Source of the DNA: Prunella strophiata
Lineage: Eukaryota > Chordata > Aves > Passeriformes > Prunellidae
Direction: 5' to 3'
DNA: 64,000 nt
Assembly: GCA_036583965.1 (NCBI GenBank)
Contig: JAZBQD010000015.1
Span: forward strand, 67,550,830-67,614,829
The translations under genes and the position numbers were made by a program. A model generated the notes under the pieces. That model was not told the origin of the DNA and did no database searches. It was given only the letters and a program-made list of their open reading frames with translations. This document shows, one piece after another, positions 1 to 11,993 of the stretch; positions within the stretch are counted from its first letter, which is position 1, and the number at the start of each line of letters is the position of its first letter.

Positions 1-3000
1 ATTAATTAATAGGATTATTAATGGCACTGTTATTTGCAGTGTGATATTTTAAGGCAGGTAACTTTTCTAGTCATTATCTTATTCTATATGACAAGAGTGT
101 CTGAAAGGAAGTTTAATAATTGAAGAGCACTTTGTTATTCACTAATTATTTCTTCATTTTTAAAATGTTTGTAGGTAAATTTTCTTTATAACATGAATAA
201 CAATAACTAAAATCTTACTGGTGATGCTGCATTCTTTCAGTTCAAAAATGATTAATTATTGCTTATGCAGTCATACTTCAGAGTAAATCCTGCAGATTTA
301 TCTGTGAGTGATTACTTCTGTAGGGATAATTCCTGAGCTATCCAGTAGTATTATTTATGTAGGATGCTCTTAGGTGATGTCCCATGGGTAACTAGAAAAA
401 GTATTATAAAATTACACCTTCAGAAGAACTTCTGAAAGATGCATCTTTTCCCAGTTTTTATTGGTTGGACTAAGAAAAGATGTTACCCTTTTAGCTTCCA
501 GGGTGGTTGTACTAACAAGGTTTGTTTAATTTTTATGTTGTGTAGGTCTTTTACAGAAAACCTTTTTCTATGGAGCTAGATTTCTATGTGAAACTTGGGT
601 TCAACTTTACATGCCTCTCTCCTTTCTGCAGAAAGAAGATGCCCTCAGGAGCAGCACTTGTGTTCTGCTGTAAAATGCTGGGTGATCTTGAACTGTAGGA
701 TGCTCTAGGATTCTACTGCTGGAAAGGGAAATACAAAGTAAGTGACTGGAAAATGCAGAGGATAAACTTGTATTTCACCCTATCAAATATGCTTCAATCC
801 AAGCAAAACATCACTGTACCCCACTGCACACCTGAAATAAACATGCACTTTCCATTGCCATATAAGTCATAAAAGGACAGCTTCCAACCATGATGGCTAT
901 GACTGCACCAAATTCTTCTAGACACATCAATGGAATTGTGGATTTGTCTGTGGGACTGTGGTTTTAGGCTATAAAAGGTAATGATGAAATGCCAGTATTC
1001 TCCTAGTTTTTCAAGTACAAATGAAAACCAATGATGGTTTTCCTACCTTTCCAGGTCTCCTGAGTAAACAAGTGTCCTAAAATAACAGCGTGTGGCATCA
1101 TCCAGATTTCCTGTTAAAGTCATTTTGCCTCCCAGTACAATTGGTCCACAAAACAAAAAGAAAGAATGAGGCTATGGTGTAAATCTTTTGAGAATATGAC
1201 AAAGTCCAGAAACAGCTGAAGCAGCCAAGCTGTAGTCCAGTAAAATGTAATTTTTCTACTATTCCCTATAGAACACACATTTTTTGTTAGTCTGAAAAGA
1301 GCAGGTTCTCTAGACCTGTCTAGGCTTCTTTTGTTCAGATGTGAGAGCAGTTTATGTGGCAATCAGAAAACTACTGTTCAAAATCATTTTAGTTTAGCTT
1401 TAATTTGTAGCAGTAACAAGTGTTTACACTGTGTACATTGAATGACTAGAAAAATATGGTATGGAAGCACACAGACACAGAGTGATACTAAAAGGTCCAG
1501 TACTGGAAACACAAATCTCAGTTGCCAAAAAAAATTCCAGGAATGCAACTTGGAAGTGCTCAAGTAAAAACATGTTTTTAGAGATTAAAAACAAGAATAA
1601 ATAAACAGAATAATTAAAAAAAAACCAATAAAAAGAAAGGGCATGTAGACAGACCAAGTTAACAGAATGCATAAAAATGAACCAAAGCAGACCCAGGACT
1701 GAGAAGGAATCATGTGAGTCTTGGTAAAAAGGAGAAAGAAGCTTCAACCCTAATGTCACTTTCTTCCCAATGGAGACCTCAGAATGCTCACTCCCCAGTC
1801 TCCTCCCCCCCCAAAAAAAAAAAAAAAAAAAATTCTCATTGTTTTCTAAAAAAACCCACTTAGTTTTAGAATACAGAGGAACTTTGGAAGTTAGATTGTT
1901 TTTGCTTTAAAATATAATTTTAGTATTAATGTTTCTATATATCAGTTTGGTATAGAAATTAATATTATTAAGTCCAGAGTAATAAATTTGCACTATTAGT
2001 TCTGTCTGACTGCTGAGGAGCACTGCTGAAGTTCCAGTGGAATTTTTGGATATTGTCATTACGGCTAAGGGAATTCCTTCTCTTAACATCATCTATGTTA
2101 AGAGAACAGGGAAAACCACTGGAATCTTCACTTAACCTCATTCTGTGTGCTGCTACTTCTTATGGCCAATGACATTCAAACACTTTTGAATTTTTTAAGA
2201 GGTGAAACTGCAGAATTTGAATGAAACTGAAAATTGAAGATTCATGTGCTCAGCACCTTGGGAAAAAAATCCCCACAATAACAAATTAATCCCACATGTT
2301 GTCTTTCTTTGGCCTGACAGGTAAAAGAATTACTACTTAAAATGTAAACTGAAGATGTTTGACTCTCGAAAGGTTAGACTTGTAGCTTGCATTCTTGCAG
2401 CACATTCCATGACTATAAGAAACACACTGATTTAAAACTTTATTGTCAGAAAGAAATAGCGATTTAAGAATAATAAAGCATAGCTAAATCTTGTACTGGA
2501 AGGTTGTCATAGTCATGGTACTCTCAGTGGCAGCATACAGTGGAAGATTACAGCTTTTGAAAACCTTATAAACCTTCTGCTTCAAATGCATAACTAAAAT
2601 CAAGAATGGGAGAAAACAGATGCCATAAAGCACAACCATTATGCATCTGCACTGGAAAGCTCTGCCAAGCATGAAAGGATAACTTGACACCACACAGACT
2701 ATGATGTCTGAGCATTGTGCTCCGTGCAGGCAATGTTTTTATGATTGAAACAGCTTATCTTGTATGGACACAGTACTCTTTTGCCACCTGCCTCTAGTCT
2801 GCCGCTATTCTCATCTCTAGTTTAGATGAGTCTGTGCTGGAAAAAGTGATTATATTTCACCAAAAAGTATATGTGGCAATATCTGAAAGTGCCTTCTGGA
2901 GATTAAAGTTAGTGCATAGATTAAGAAGTAAATTTAAAAATATGTACTTCTTATCCATCTGGAGTTAAAATATTTACAGATGCATCACTGAGCTTCTATT

Positions 3001-4826
3001 TTTTGCTTTTGTGTTTTTAAGAAATAGAGAGGACATTAGATGGAAGTAATAGTCAAAATTTATTTATAGATAAAGAAATCAGTTCAGACTTAAAAAGATG
3101 TTCAGTGTCCTTGATATGAAGATAGGTATCTAGTGGTGTTTTTAAAGGCCTACATGCTGTAGCCTTTTCTATACAATCTTCCCTACTTCAGATGTCAGAA
3201 AAGTAAACACTATTTTAAAAAGTGAATTTAAGCAAGTGAGCAATTCTATGGACACGATTCTAATGCAAAATCAAATGGGGATTATTACTATATAGGTGGT
3301 AGTTCACATTATTTCTTGGTAATCCTATTTTATAGTTTAAAGAGTTAAAATGTTCATTATGATGATAAAATCAAAATTATCACAGGCAGAAGAATGACTG
3401 GTATTACAGAATGGTCAGCAATTAGTACAATAGCAATTGGCAAGCACTTGAAGAATAAGAAATAATTTGTAAAGGTTATCCTATTATTATCCTAATATCT
3501 CCATTTTGACAGTTCCACACATATTAATATAATTCACTCCTATAACAATATTTTATTGTGAAATAGGTATGCAGCAGCAAACAGAGTCACTAGAAAAATA
3601 AATCTTCACTGAGTAATATTTAGTCACACTGTTTGGAACAAATGCTAAACGTGAATGCTACTAACAGCAGGGATGTAGAGGCTCTGGCTCCAATTTGTAG
3701 AAAAGACATTGCTCGGAATAAAAAAAATCTGGAAAATTAATCACCTTAAAGGTCCTATGTGCTGGTCAAGAACTTCTGATATGGGGGTCTATATGAAAAC
3801 AAAGGCAAGATCTAAAGCAAAACAATAAGGGAAAACAGTTAAGTGGCCCTTCTCTATTCAAATCATGGATATATTTTGGAAGCATCAAATAAAATGCCTT
3901 TACAGTTAATGTTAATGACTAATCCTCTGCAGTGCTTCTTTCTTCCCCACATTTTTCCTTATGTTATCATGTCAACTGTAGGTGGTTCTCAGACCCTTGG
4001 AAACAGTATCTCTTGTTCAAACTCTGAAATATTTAGAATCTGAAGCGCTGATGTACTCATGCATCAACCAATAAAAATTAAAATCCACAAATATGTGACT
4101 CTTAGCTCTCAAAAATTTATCCTGTCATGGTAGAGATGCCTGGCAATATAAGCATAGCATATCCTTTCAATAATTTTACCCTACAGGCAAAGGAGAATAC
4201 ACCTTTCAAAAGCTACTTTAAGGTCAAAATTCCACTATGTGTTAAAAGGAGCTCATTCTTTATGTTGTAATGAGCTCAGTAGACCCATTTGATGTAGACC
4301 AAATGGTCAAAATGAAATCTTTAATCTCTTTGACATTCATGCAGATCTTCTTGACTTAGCTTTTAGCTGTTCCATTTTTTTTTTTAAGCACATGAGCACA
4401 AATACTATGCAATATGCATTTTGTTTTGAGGTATTTATCTGTTATTTTCAGCATTTACCAAATATCTGCCATTGTTTCCCAAGTAGTGTCTTTATTTAAC
4501 AGCATGCATTATACTTTTAAAATAGTTTCACTTAGTGTGTGAATGTAGTTCACTGTTTTGGTGAACAAAACGAAAAACAAACATATTATGAAACGTTAAG
4601 TTAATTATAAGTCTGTATTTAACACCTGTTACTTCCCCATGTCAGGTTCTAACATCAGACAGTTGATATTTCTGTCACGAGACACATCTTTTTGTCCCTC
4701 CACCTTTTCAAGTACAGATAACTCTACGTCATAGGCCTGAAAAAAGTTATCCACCCAAATTAGTGACAAAATATCATACACAAAATTGTCATAAGACCAT
4801 GAGAATGGCATTCCCCTGGGGAGGGT
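1..4826. other. AT-rich non-coding DNA, no gene recognised
   Basis: This stretch shows no exon, RNA gene or mobile element that I can recognise. Open frames (for example 1424-1759 on the minus strand, 111 codons) are short, rich in Phe/Leu/Ile as expected from AT-rich DNA, and resemble no family. It contains a 20-A run at 1813-1832 preceded by seven C's, and a TATA-like octamer at 970-977 with no gene behind it. It could be intergenic or intronic. Confidence 0.6.
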
Positions 4827-4843
4827 GGGGGGGGGGGGGGGGG
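4827..4843 (+). repeat. 17-base poly-G run
   Basis: An uninterrupted run of 17 G's lies in otherwise AT-rich DNA, with further G runs just upstream (GGGG at about 4818) and downstream (GGG at about 4846). Four or more G triplets can be drawn from it, so a G-quadruplex is possible on the plus strand. The reading frames that cross it encode poly-Gly or poly-Pro and are not credible as genes. Such runs are unstable in replication and hard to sequence, so the exact length may be uncertain. Confidence 0.9.
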
Positions 4844-5398
4844 TTGGGAATTTCTTTGTTCTGCCTACCACTGTCTCTTTCAACACTGTGTATTTGCTAA
4901 TGCTGATGCATTTATGTCAATGCCCATTTGGCACATACCACATTGTTCACACTTCATGTTGGTGTTTTACCCTTTCCAAATCTGACTGGACTTTGCTGAC
5001 ACTTTTGAATAATGATTAGTCTCAAGAGCATTATCCAATATAGATGTGATTAAAATTCTCTAATCCCACACAGCAGCTAGCAAAGCTTTCTCAGAGTCTG
5101 AGCCATTCTCATCATTCACTCATTCAGTTTTTTACTGCTGTGAGCTGTAACTCATTTCTTATTCCTGTGACTGCTTTTGCACTCAGTATTATGAGCTTGG
5201 CCATTTTGCACACAGAAAAATTCTGCCTTTCTGCCAAAAGGTTAAGCAAGAATGATATAACTTAATTTTCACTTCACAGCTTTCAATCATTAAAAACTTA
5301 GGTTCCCTAGCCGGCAAATGAACCGGGAAGTCATAACCAAGGAAATTACCTGACAGGCAAGTTAAAGAATTTAACAAGGAACGGAATTCACATTAAAG
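4844..5398. other. Non-coding spacer between poly-G and pyrimidine tract
   Basis: AT-rich DNA with only short chance open frames (up to about 64 codons). I see no repeat family or regulatory signal in it. Confidence 0.5.
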
Positions 5399-5510
5399 CT
5401 TCCCTTCCTTCCCTCCCTTCCCTTCCCTCCCTTCCTTCCTTCCCTTCCCTTCCCTTCTTCCCTTCCCTTCCTTCCCTTCCCTTCCTCCTTCCCTTCTTTT
5501 CTTTTCTTCT
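5399..5510 (+). repeat. Pyrimidine-only CCTT/CCCTT tract
   Basis: About 112 bases contain only C and T, built from mixed CCTT, CCCTT and CTTTT units, ending where the first G appears at 5511. The minus strand is therefore pure purine. It is a degenerate microsatellite of the same GGAA class as the much larger array at 8987-10137, but in the opposite orientation. Polypurine/polypyrimidine tracts of this length can adopt triplex (H-DNA) structure under supercoiling; that is family knowledge, not shown here. Confidence 0.92.
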
Positions 5511-8500
5511 GTTCTCTTATTACAATTTCATGGTTGATATTTAATCACAGGTGATTTGAACCACTCACCCTAACTCATGTTCTTCTTGGTAAATACCAAG
5601 CAATGTTTTAAAAAAATTACTCACAGTTTTGGCCTTTTCTCATTGTGCAGTGACATTTCTTGGGCAATTTTGCCATCTGTGGGATAAAATTAAAAGGAGG
5701 GGAGTAAGGGTGAAATCTCTATCGTCTGTTCTGAAATAACAGTTATTCTATCACTTAGTTACCAGATACCTGAGATTGTCTCTTTGCATCTTTTCAAGCA
5801 ATCTTGGCTTTGTATCTTTTATTGTTCTGACTTAGAATAGAAAAATATTTAACTGGGGAAAAAGAAGGCCTTATTAGGTGAAAATTTCTAGTGGCTTACA
5901 CATTATTTACAAATTCTAAATTGCAACAAAGTGTTTCTGCAGTGTTTTAATTGCAAAAGCAAACTTGCAAAAGTAATTTGTCAGTACGTCATCAGTTTCA
6001 GTGTAGGCATGAACAGGAAGTGGTTTCAGTGGATTATCATCTGGTAGAACCTAAATATTTGTAAAGAAGGAAAAAATTTAAGTTTTTCCAAAATGATACA
6101 AAACTGGTCATTCAATGATTTGCCATAAAATGCCTTTTTAGAAACTATTAGGGTCTCTGATTTACCAACACTAAAAAAATGTACAGCTGAAATAATAATG
6201 TGAGCATTGCAATTCTATCTTTTGCTTCCACTATCAACATTTAAACTAGAAAAAGTCTTTATCCCTAAAGGATTCTCTGCAGCTGTCATTATCACATACA
6301 CAGTTTTCCTAATCAGCCTTTCAGAATCCTAATCAAGAAAAAGAGGTGGTTAAAGAGCTTGTCATTTTCTCAGTGGACTCTATGTCACTATCTTGATTTC
6401 CTTTTCTGACCATGCTAGTCAAATACTGAGGTTGAAGACAAAAAGTTCTCTTCACAAAAAAAAACAAGCAATCCCCAAAATCCCAAGCTAAATCAATCTT
6501 AATTTTTTTCAAATCATTTGGAAAAGATGAAATTGCATCATTTTTCATAGGCCATGAAATGTAATGCCAATTTGGCAGAAAATAGTAGTGTTCTGCAAAC
6601 AAAATGGTTTTTTGCAGAAATCTGAGCTGACCATATGATATACAATATCGTAGTTAAAAATTCTATTTATCTTATTATCGACATCACAGCCCACATTAAT
6701 GGGCTCAACCCCTTCTATATTTTATTCTTTAGGAGCTTTGCACAAGAATACAAGAATACTATCCCAGTAAGGGAATGAGCTGTCAGGTTGCTCCCAATGT
6801 TTTTCTCACTTTCTCCTTGATGGTCTTCTAACAAGTCTTCACAGCATGTTTTCCCTGCATTCCTTATCCCAAAGCAAATGGCAACTCATACTTCTCTTGT
6901 GACTTCACTGACAACTCCAAATTCAAGTATCACCCAGGGCAGTATTCAGTTTAGCAAAAAACATATGTAAGACTGACTCCTTCAATACATCACGAGAGTA
7001 TGCAACAGCATGGGAATCAAGGGTCAGTTTTTATTTACATATCGTATCAAAAGAAGGCATTAAACTAGCAAATACTGTGCTATGTACGGTGTTTTATGTG
7101 CCTTAAATCTTTCAGTTATTTTGAGGAGGTTGTGTATGTAAGATGGATGACCTTAAATCTTTGTTCCTTTCCTGAAAATCCTCAGCAAAACCACAAGTGA
7201 TTCCCCAACTGGATAAGCTACTCTTCATCAAATGAATCATTCTAAAAGGATTTGAGCTTTGGGGAAGAAGAAATGTTTCTTGTCTCTAATTTTTGTACAG
7301 CAAACCAATAAAGCACCTCTGCTGTGGAATTGCCAATATGTCCATCAGAGATTCCAGGTCGACATCTACTCTACTGTATTTCCTGAAAATTAATTAATGT
7401 TAGGATATTTCTGATTATAAAGTGTACAAACTGGACACACTTCTGCATTTAGTTAACTACTATTTAATGACCTGTGATAAAGAGAGTCAAATATGTTGAA
7501 GAGCAGGATAAGAGAGACTGGAATAGCATAGAAAACTGACAAGGATTTTGAGAAGCAGTATCCTCAGAAAAACAGATTGGATTTCAAGAAGGCAAATGAC
7601 AAGGTCTTATGCTATGGAATGAAAGCAAGGGGATGGACTGTGTTAAGACAGACCAGATATTTGGGTACAAGATAATGTTGTCAAAATGACCAATGGGAAA
7701 CTGTCCATGAAAATATTTATTATGAATATTAGGGGGCTTCAGCCCTCAGAAAATCATGTTAGACCAGCTTTCCAGTAGGAATTTTTAGGGTGAAAAAATA
7801 AGTTAGTTTCAAATTTGATCATTTTTGGAAATGGATTATATGCCCAGGCTGCCAGCAGTAGCAGCAGGTGGAATTGAGGAAGCAAATGTTTCCTTTCAAT
7901 TTATGCTTCACAGAGTAAATCTGGCTCAAACAACTGGCATTTTTACTTAGCAAAGTGATTGAAAGAAAACCTAGTTCCTTAGAGGGACTTGGAATTAAAA
8001 CAGTTTTGCTATGTAAAACCAGACAAAGACAGGGAAGGATTTTAACAATATAATCTGGGAAAGAAATGTAACAAACATTTAAGCAGGTTTCATCTAGCTC
8101 TACACAGAAGTGTTAAATTTATGTTCTTGAATCTGTTTTGGGTAGCTTTTTGACCAAGGGAGATAAAGTGCTAGAAAGTGATTTATTTGATATATCTTAA
8201 AATCTATCTTAGCACAAATTCCAATTTTAACCACCTTTTTTAGGCACCAGCTTGTCATTGTCACAATTTTATTTAGAAGCTGTCTTTTCCTCTTTATAGA
8301 CAAACATATAATTTCAGGTAAATTTTATTGATCTCACAAAAGTTTCTTTATGAGGGAAAAAATAGATTAAATTTCTCTTTTGAAATACAAATTATTATGC
8401 AATAAAATTACTTATAAATTCCAGATTTGCCATTATAACAATGAAAATCATGATTTAAAAAAAAAATCAACAACCTTATTATTGTTTTATTAGTAATGAA

Positions 8501-8986
8501 GAAACCTCATATTCTCATGCTGATTTGACATTGGTAAAATAATTTTCTTAAAAATAAATGCAAATTAGAAAAATTTAAAGTACTGAAAGGTGTGAAATGG
8601 TTGTTCTGCTACCCTTGGGTATGGTGGTACATCTGTTATATTAGATTAAAAATACATTAATTTATAAATGGGCAAAGCACTTCACTGAATAGTCATGTCA
8701 GATTATAAACTTGTGAACTGGTGATGAAGTAATTTAAGTACATGGATTTTCTCTTTGCTTCAGTGACAGAATCCAGTTAACAGCACCAAATATACAGCCA
8801 GTGTTTAATGCATTGATAAAAAATGCCTTTAAAATTCAAAAGATCCATTTACTTTAATGTAAGTGAGCTCTGTACTTAGTAAAAGTACAATTTAACACAG
8901 AAAATAAGAAAACATCCTGGTATTGCTCCTTTTTAAAGACTTTCTGCATCAAGCAGATGTGAATTTCAACATAAGAAAATAAAGGT
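5511..8986. other. AT-rich non-coding DNA
   Basis: No gene, RNA or transposon is recognised. Open frames such as 6333-6602 and 8100-8303 (both minus) are under 90 codons, have AT-driven composition and show no start or splice context that would favour them. Short A and T runs are common. The region separates the two oppositely oriented purine/pyrimidine repeats. Confidence 0.55.
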
Positions 8987-10137
8987 GAAGGAAGGAAGGA
9001 AGGAAGGAAGGAAGGAAGGAAGGAAGGAAGGAAGGAAGGAAGGAAGGAAGGAAGGAAGGAAGGAAGGAAGGAAGGAAGGAAGGAAGGAAGGAAGGAAGGA
9101 AGGAAGGAAGGAAGGAAGGAAGGAAGGAAGGAAGGAAGGAAGGAAGGAAGGAAGGAAGGAAGGAAGGAAGGAAGGAAGAAGGAAGGAAGGAAGGAAGGAA
9201 GGAAGGAAGGAAGGAAGGAAGGAAGGAAGGAAGGAAGGAGGAAGGAAGGAAGGAGGAAGGAAGGAAGGAGGAAGGAAGGAAGGAAGAAGGAAGGAAGGAA
9301 GGAAGGAAGGAAGGAGGAAGGAAGGAAGGAAGGAGGAAGGAAGGAAGGAAGGAAGGAAGGAAGGAGGAAGGAAGGAAGGAAGGAAGGAAGGAAGGAAGGA
9401 AGGAAGGAAGAAGGAAGGAAGGAAGAAGGAAGGAAGGAAGAAGGAAGGAAGGAAGGAAGGAAGGAAGAAGGAAGGAAGGAAGGAGGAAGGAAGGAAGGAA
9501 GGAAGGAAGGAAGAAGGAAGGAAGGAAGAAGGAAGGAAGGAAGGAGGAAGGAAGGAAGGAAGGAAGGAAGGAAGGAAGGAAGGAAGGAAGGAAGGAGGAA
9601 GGAAGGAAGGAAGGAAGGAAGGAAGGAAGGAAGGAGGAAGGAAGGAAGGAAGGAAGGAAGGAAGGAAGGAAGGAAGGAAGGAAGGAAGGAAGGAAGGAAG
9701 AAGGAAGGAAGGAAGGAAGGAAGAAGGAAGGAAGGAAGGAAGGAGGAAGGAAGGAAGGAAGGAAGAAGGAAGGAAGGAAGGAAGGAAGGAAGGAGGAAGG
9801 AAGGAAGGAAGGAAGGAAGGAAGGAAGAAGGAAGGAAGGAAGAAGGAAGGAAGGAAGGAAGGAAGGAAGGAAGGAAGGAAGGAAGGAAGGAAGGAAGGAA
9901 GGAAGGAAGGAAGGAAGAAGGAAGGAAGGAAGAAGGAAGGAAGGAAGAAGGAAGGAAGGAAGGAAGGAAGGAAGGAAGGAAGGAAGGAGGAAGGAAGGAA
10001 GGAGGAAGGAAGGAAGGAAGGAAGGAAGGAGGAAGGAAGGAAGGAAGGAAGGAAGGAAGGAAGGAAGGAAGGAAGGAGGAAGGAAGGAAGGAAGAAGGAA
10101 GGAAGGAAGGAAGGAAGAAGGAAGGAAGGAAGGAAGG
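8987..10137 (+). repeat. About 1.15-kb (GGAA)n purine array with 3-base variant units
   Basis: About 1,151 bases on the plus strand are only G and A. The left block, roughly 8988-9177, is essentially perfect GGAA (about 47 units). To the right the tetramer is interrupted many times by 3-base units, GAA (one G lost) or GGA (one A lost), roughly 15-20 of each by eye. In places the interruptions recur every 15 bases, for example near 9238/9253/9268 with GGA and near 9915/9930/9945 with GAA, giving a higher-order unit of three GGAA plus one trimer. Because T is absent, no stop codon can occur on either strand, which explains the apparent 389-codon (plus, Lys-Glu-Gly-Arg repeat) and 440-codon (minus, Pro-Ser-Phe-Leu repeat) frames; neither is a gene. 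GGAA is also the core ETS-factor site, so binding in some cell types is conceivable. Confidence 0.97.
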
Positions 10138-11967
10138 TGGCAAATGAGTCTTAAGTGGCCTGGACTTCACTGGCAACTCTCAAAGTTATTCACATAGGTA
10201 GCTCAGTTGAACTCATTGGGATGCTCCATGTAGACCACAGTTGTAAGAGAAGAATTTTCTTACCCTAAGGTAGATTTTTTTTTTTCACCTGGAGAGTATT
10301 CATGCTCTGCTCTACCCTCTGCAGCAGGCAACTTGAACTACTTGGGCTCACCTCATGTTTGGCTTTCCCATGTGGATGCCTATCCTGAGAGTATAAAAGG
10401 GCTTTTGAATCACAGCACCTCGGAATCCCTGTGTATAACTGGCTGAGAATCTCCAGTGCATAAGCAGCCTGTTACAGCAATATTCTTAGAATTTGCTGCT
10501 GATTCAAACTGTGTTGCTTTTGAGGACTCCCAGGGCATCCTTTGCTTTGGTGTTTGAAATATTTTTATTGATATTTATCTGTTACCTATCTGCTCTTTAT
10601 TTTTTCTCTTTTCACACCAGGAAGGTGCTCAGACTTATTCCTGATATTATTTGTATGTTGTGTTTATGGAATTATTCAAATTTAGAGAAGATTCTGGATC
10701 CAGCCCTTACCAAACAAATGCAGACTTTACATTTTCCTTATCAGAGGGATTAGTCCCTTAACTCAGGGATTTCTAGTGGAAGGCTTTAAACATTTTCCAA
10801 AAGTCTGGGCCCCCAATTCCTCTAACATCAACAAGAAATTTGCAACCCAGGCTCCTCCAGTATTAAACTAGATGTTTCACTTGATGAGTTGCATGTTTTT
10901 CACAAGCCTCGAAACTTAATTAATATTTGGAGTGCTGGTGTTCTAGAAACAGCGATTAATTAGTCTTTTTCTTGTATTGATTCCTAGAAAGAGTTAAAAA
11001 TACAGGTGCCAGTAATACTAATAAGAGGTGCATTTCGTAATCCTTAGATCTTCAGTGACAGAATAAGGCACTAAGAGACCAAAAGGCACTATGCAGCATT
11101 AGAGGAAGCTAAGTGATTCTAAATTCAAGCAGCACAAGACAGTCTTTCCGATAACATTTGCTTGCCTAGAACCTTCTCAATCATGGATTTTAATAGGAGT
11201 AAGTAGTAGGAATTAAATAATGGCCTGTCCTTAACCTTGAGATAAACATTTTAAATAATACACATAAGTAAAAATAATGCCATTCCTAATGTAGACAGAA
11301 AAAAAAAGCATATAATTTTCAGTGTTATATCAACCAAGGCTCCCAAGAAGAGCTCTTATCACTGTACTGTAAAAAAAAAAAAAAAGCTGGAGATCCTGGC
11401 TAGTCTCACAGCTTCCCATATTTCTAAATTAGACTTGCTAATTATAGTTCAGCTCTCTTTTAGTCAGTTCAGTTATATTTTGTATAAGCAAATGGCTGAG
11501 GGCAAAATAGTAGTAGCAGAGTTACAGTACCAAGTGGTTGAGATAACAGAACAGCTCTTTGATACATTGACTGACACAGACTGTTTTAAGAATAATAAGA
11601 CCAAATAGATGGGTTTATCTTCTTTGTCACATCTCTGATTATACCTGCTGTTTTTCTTGCTAGTGCTGATTGTTTAATCTGTTATACATATTTATTTTAC
11701 TCTTCAAAGGGAACAGCTTTCTGAGAAATTTACTGGACATTTATTTCACTTTACTAACTAAAAAATCCATTTAGAAATAGAGCTCTCAGTGAGACTGTGT
11801 TTGATAAATTCATGTTGGTCTAGACTCTGTCCTGAGATACTGTTTGAATTCAGTGGTGTTACAAAGGCATAACTGAGTCTTGAATGTAGTCCTGCATGTC
11901 ATCAAGAACATGAGATCTCACTGTTGAGAATACAATTGTGAAAGCTAACAGTCAATAAAGAATACCC
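10138..11967. other. Non-coding DNA right of the GGAA array
   Basis: Mixed-composition DNA just after the array (10138-10860), then AT-rich DNA. It holds the TATA-like site listed separately and a chance frame at 10493-10753 (86 codons, rich in Leu/Phe/Ile). A run of 15 or so A's lies near 11371. No recognised gene or transposon. Confidence 0.5.
10392..10399 (+). promoter_or_regulatory. TATA-box-like octamer
   Basis: TATAAAAG followed by GGC is a near-ideal core TATA box, about 255 bp right of the GGAA array. The surrounding 10.2-10.8 kb is slightly less AT-rich than its neighbours. There is no credible coding sequence downstream, so it may be a chance match, the core promoter of an unannotated non-coding transcript, or a remnant of an old LTR. 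No paired poly-A signal or LTR ends could be fixed. Confidence 0.25.
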
Positions 11968-11993
11968 TTTTTTTTTTTTTTTTTTTTTTTTTT
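11968..11993 (+). repeat. 26-base poly-T run
   Basis: Uninterrupted T run flanked by AT-rich DNA. No target-site duplication or recognisable retroposon body is visible on either side, so I treat it as a simple homopolymer. Confidence 0.9.

Noticed and set aside
419..436. Palindrome TTCAGAAG-AA-CTTCTGAA, considered as a heat-shock or STAT-type site
   Set aside because: The spacing fits neither consensus, and an 8-bp-arm palindrome is expected by chance in 64 kb.
970..977. TATAAAAG octamer as a promoter
   Set aside because: Isolated in AT-rich DNA with no downstream gene, initiator or repeat structure.
8854..10176. 440-codon minus-strand frame (Pro-Ser-Phe-Leu repeats) and 389-codon plus-strand frame (Lys-Glu-Gly-Arg repeats)
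   Set aside because: A strand with only G and A, or only C and T, cannot contain a stop codon in any frame. The frames exist solely because of the GGAA array.
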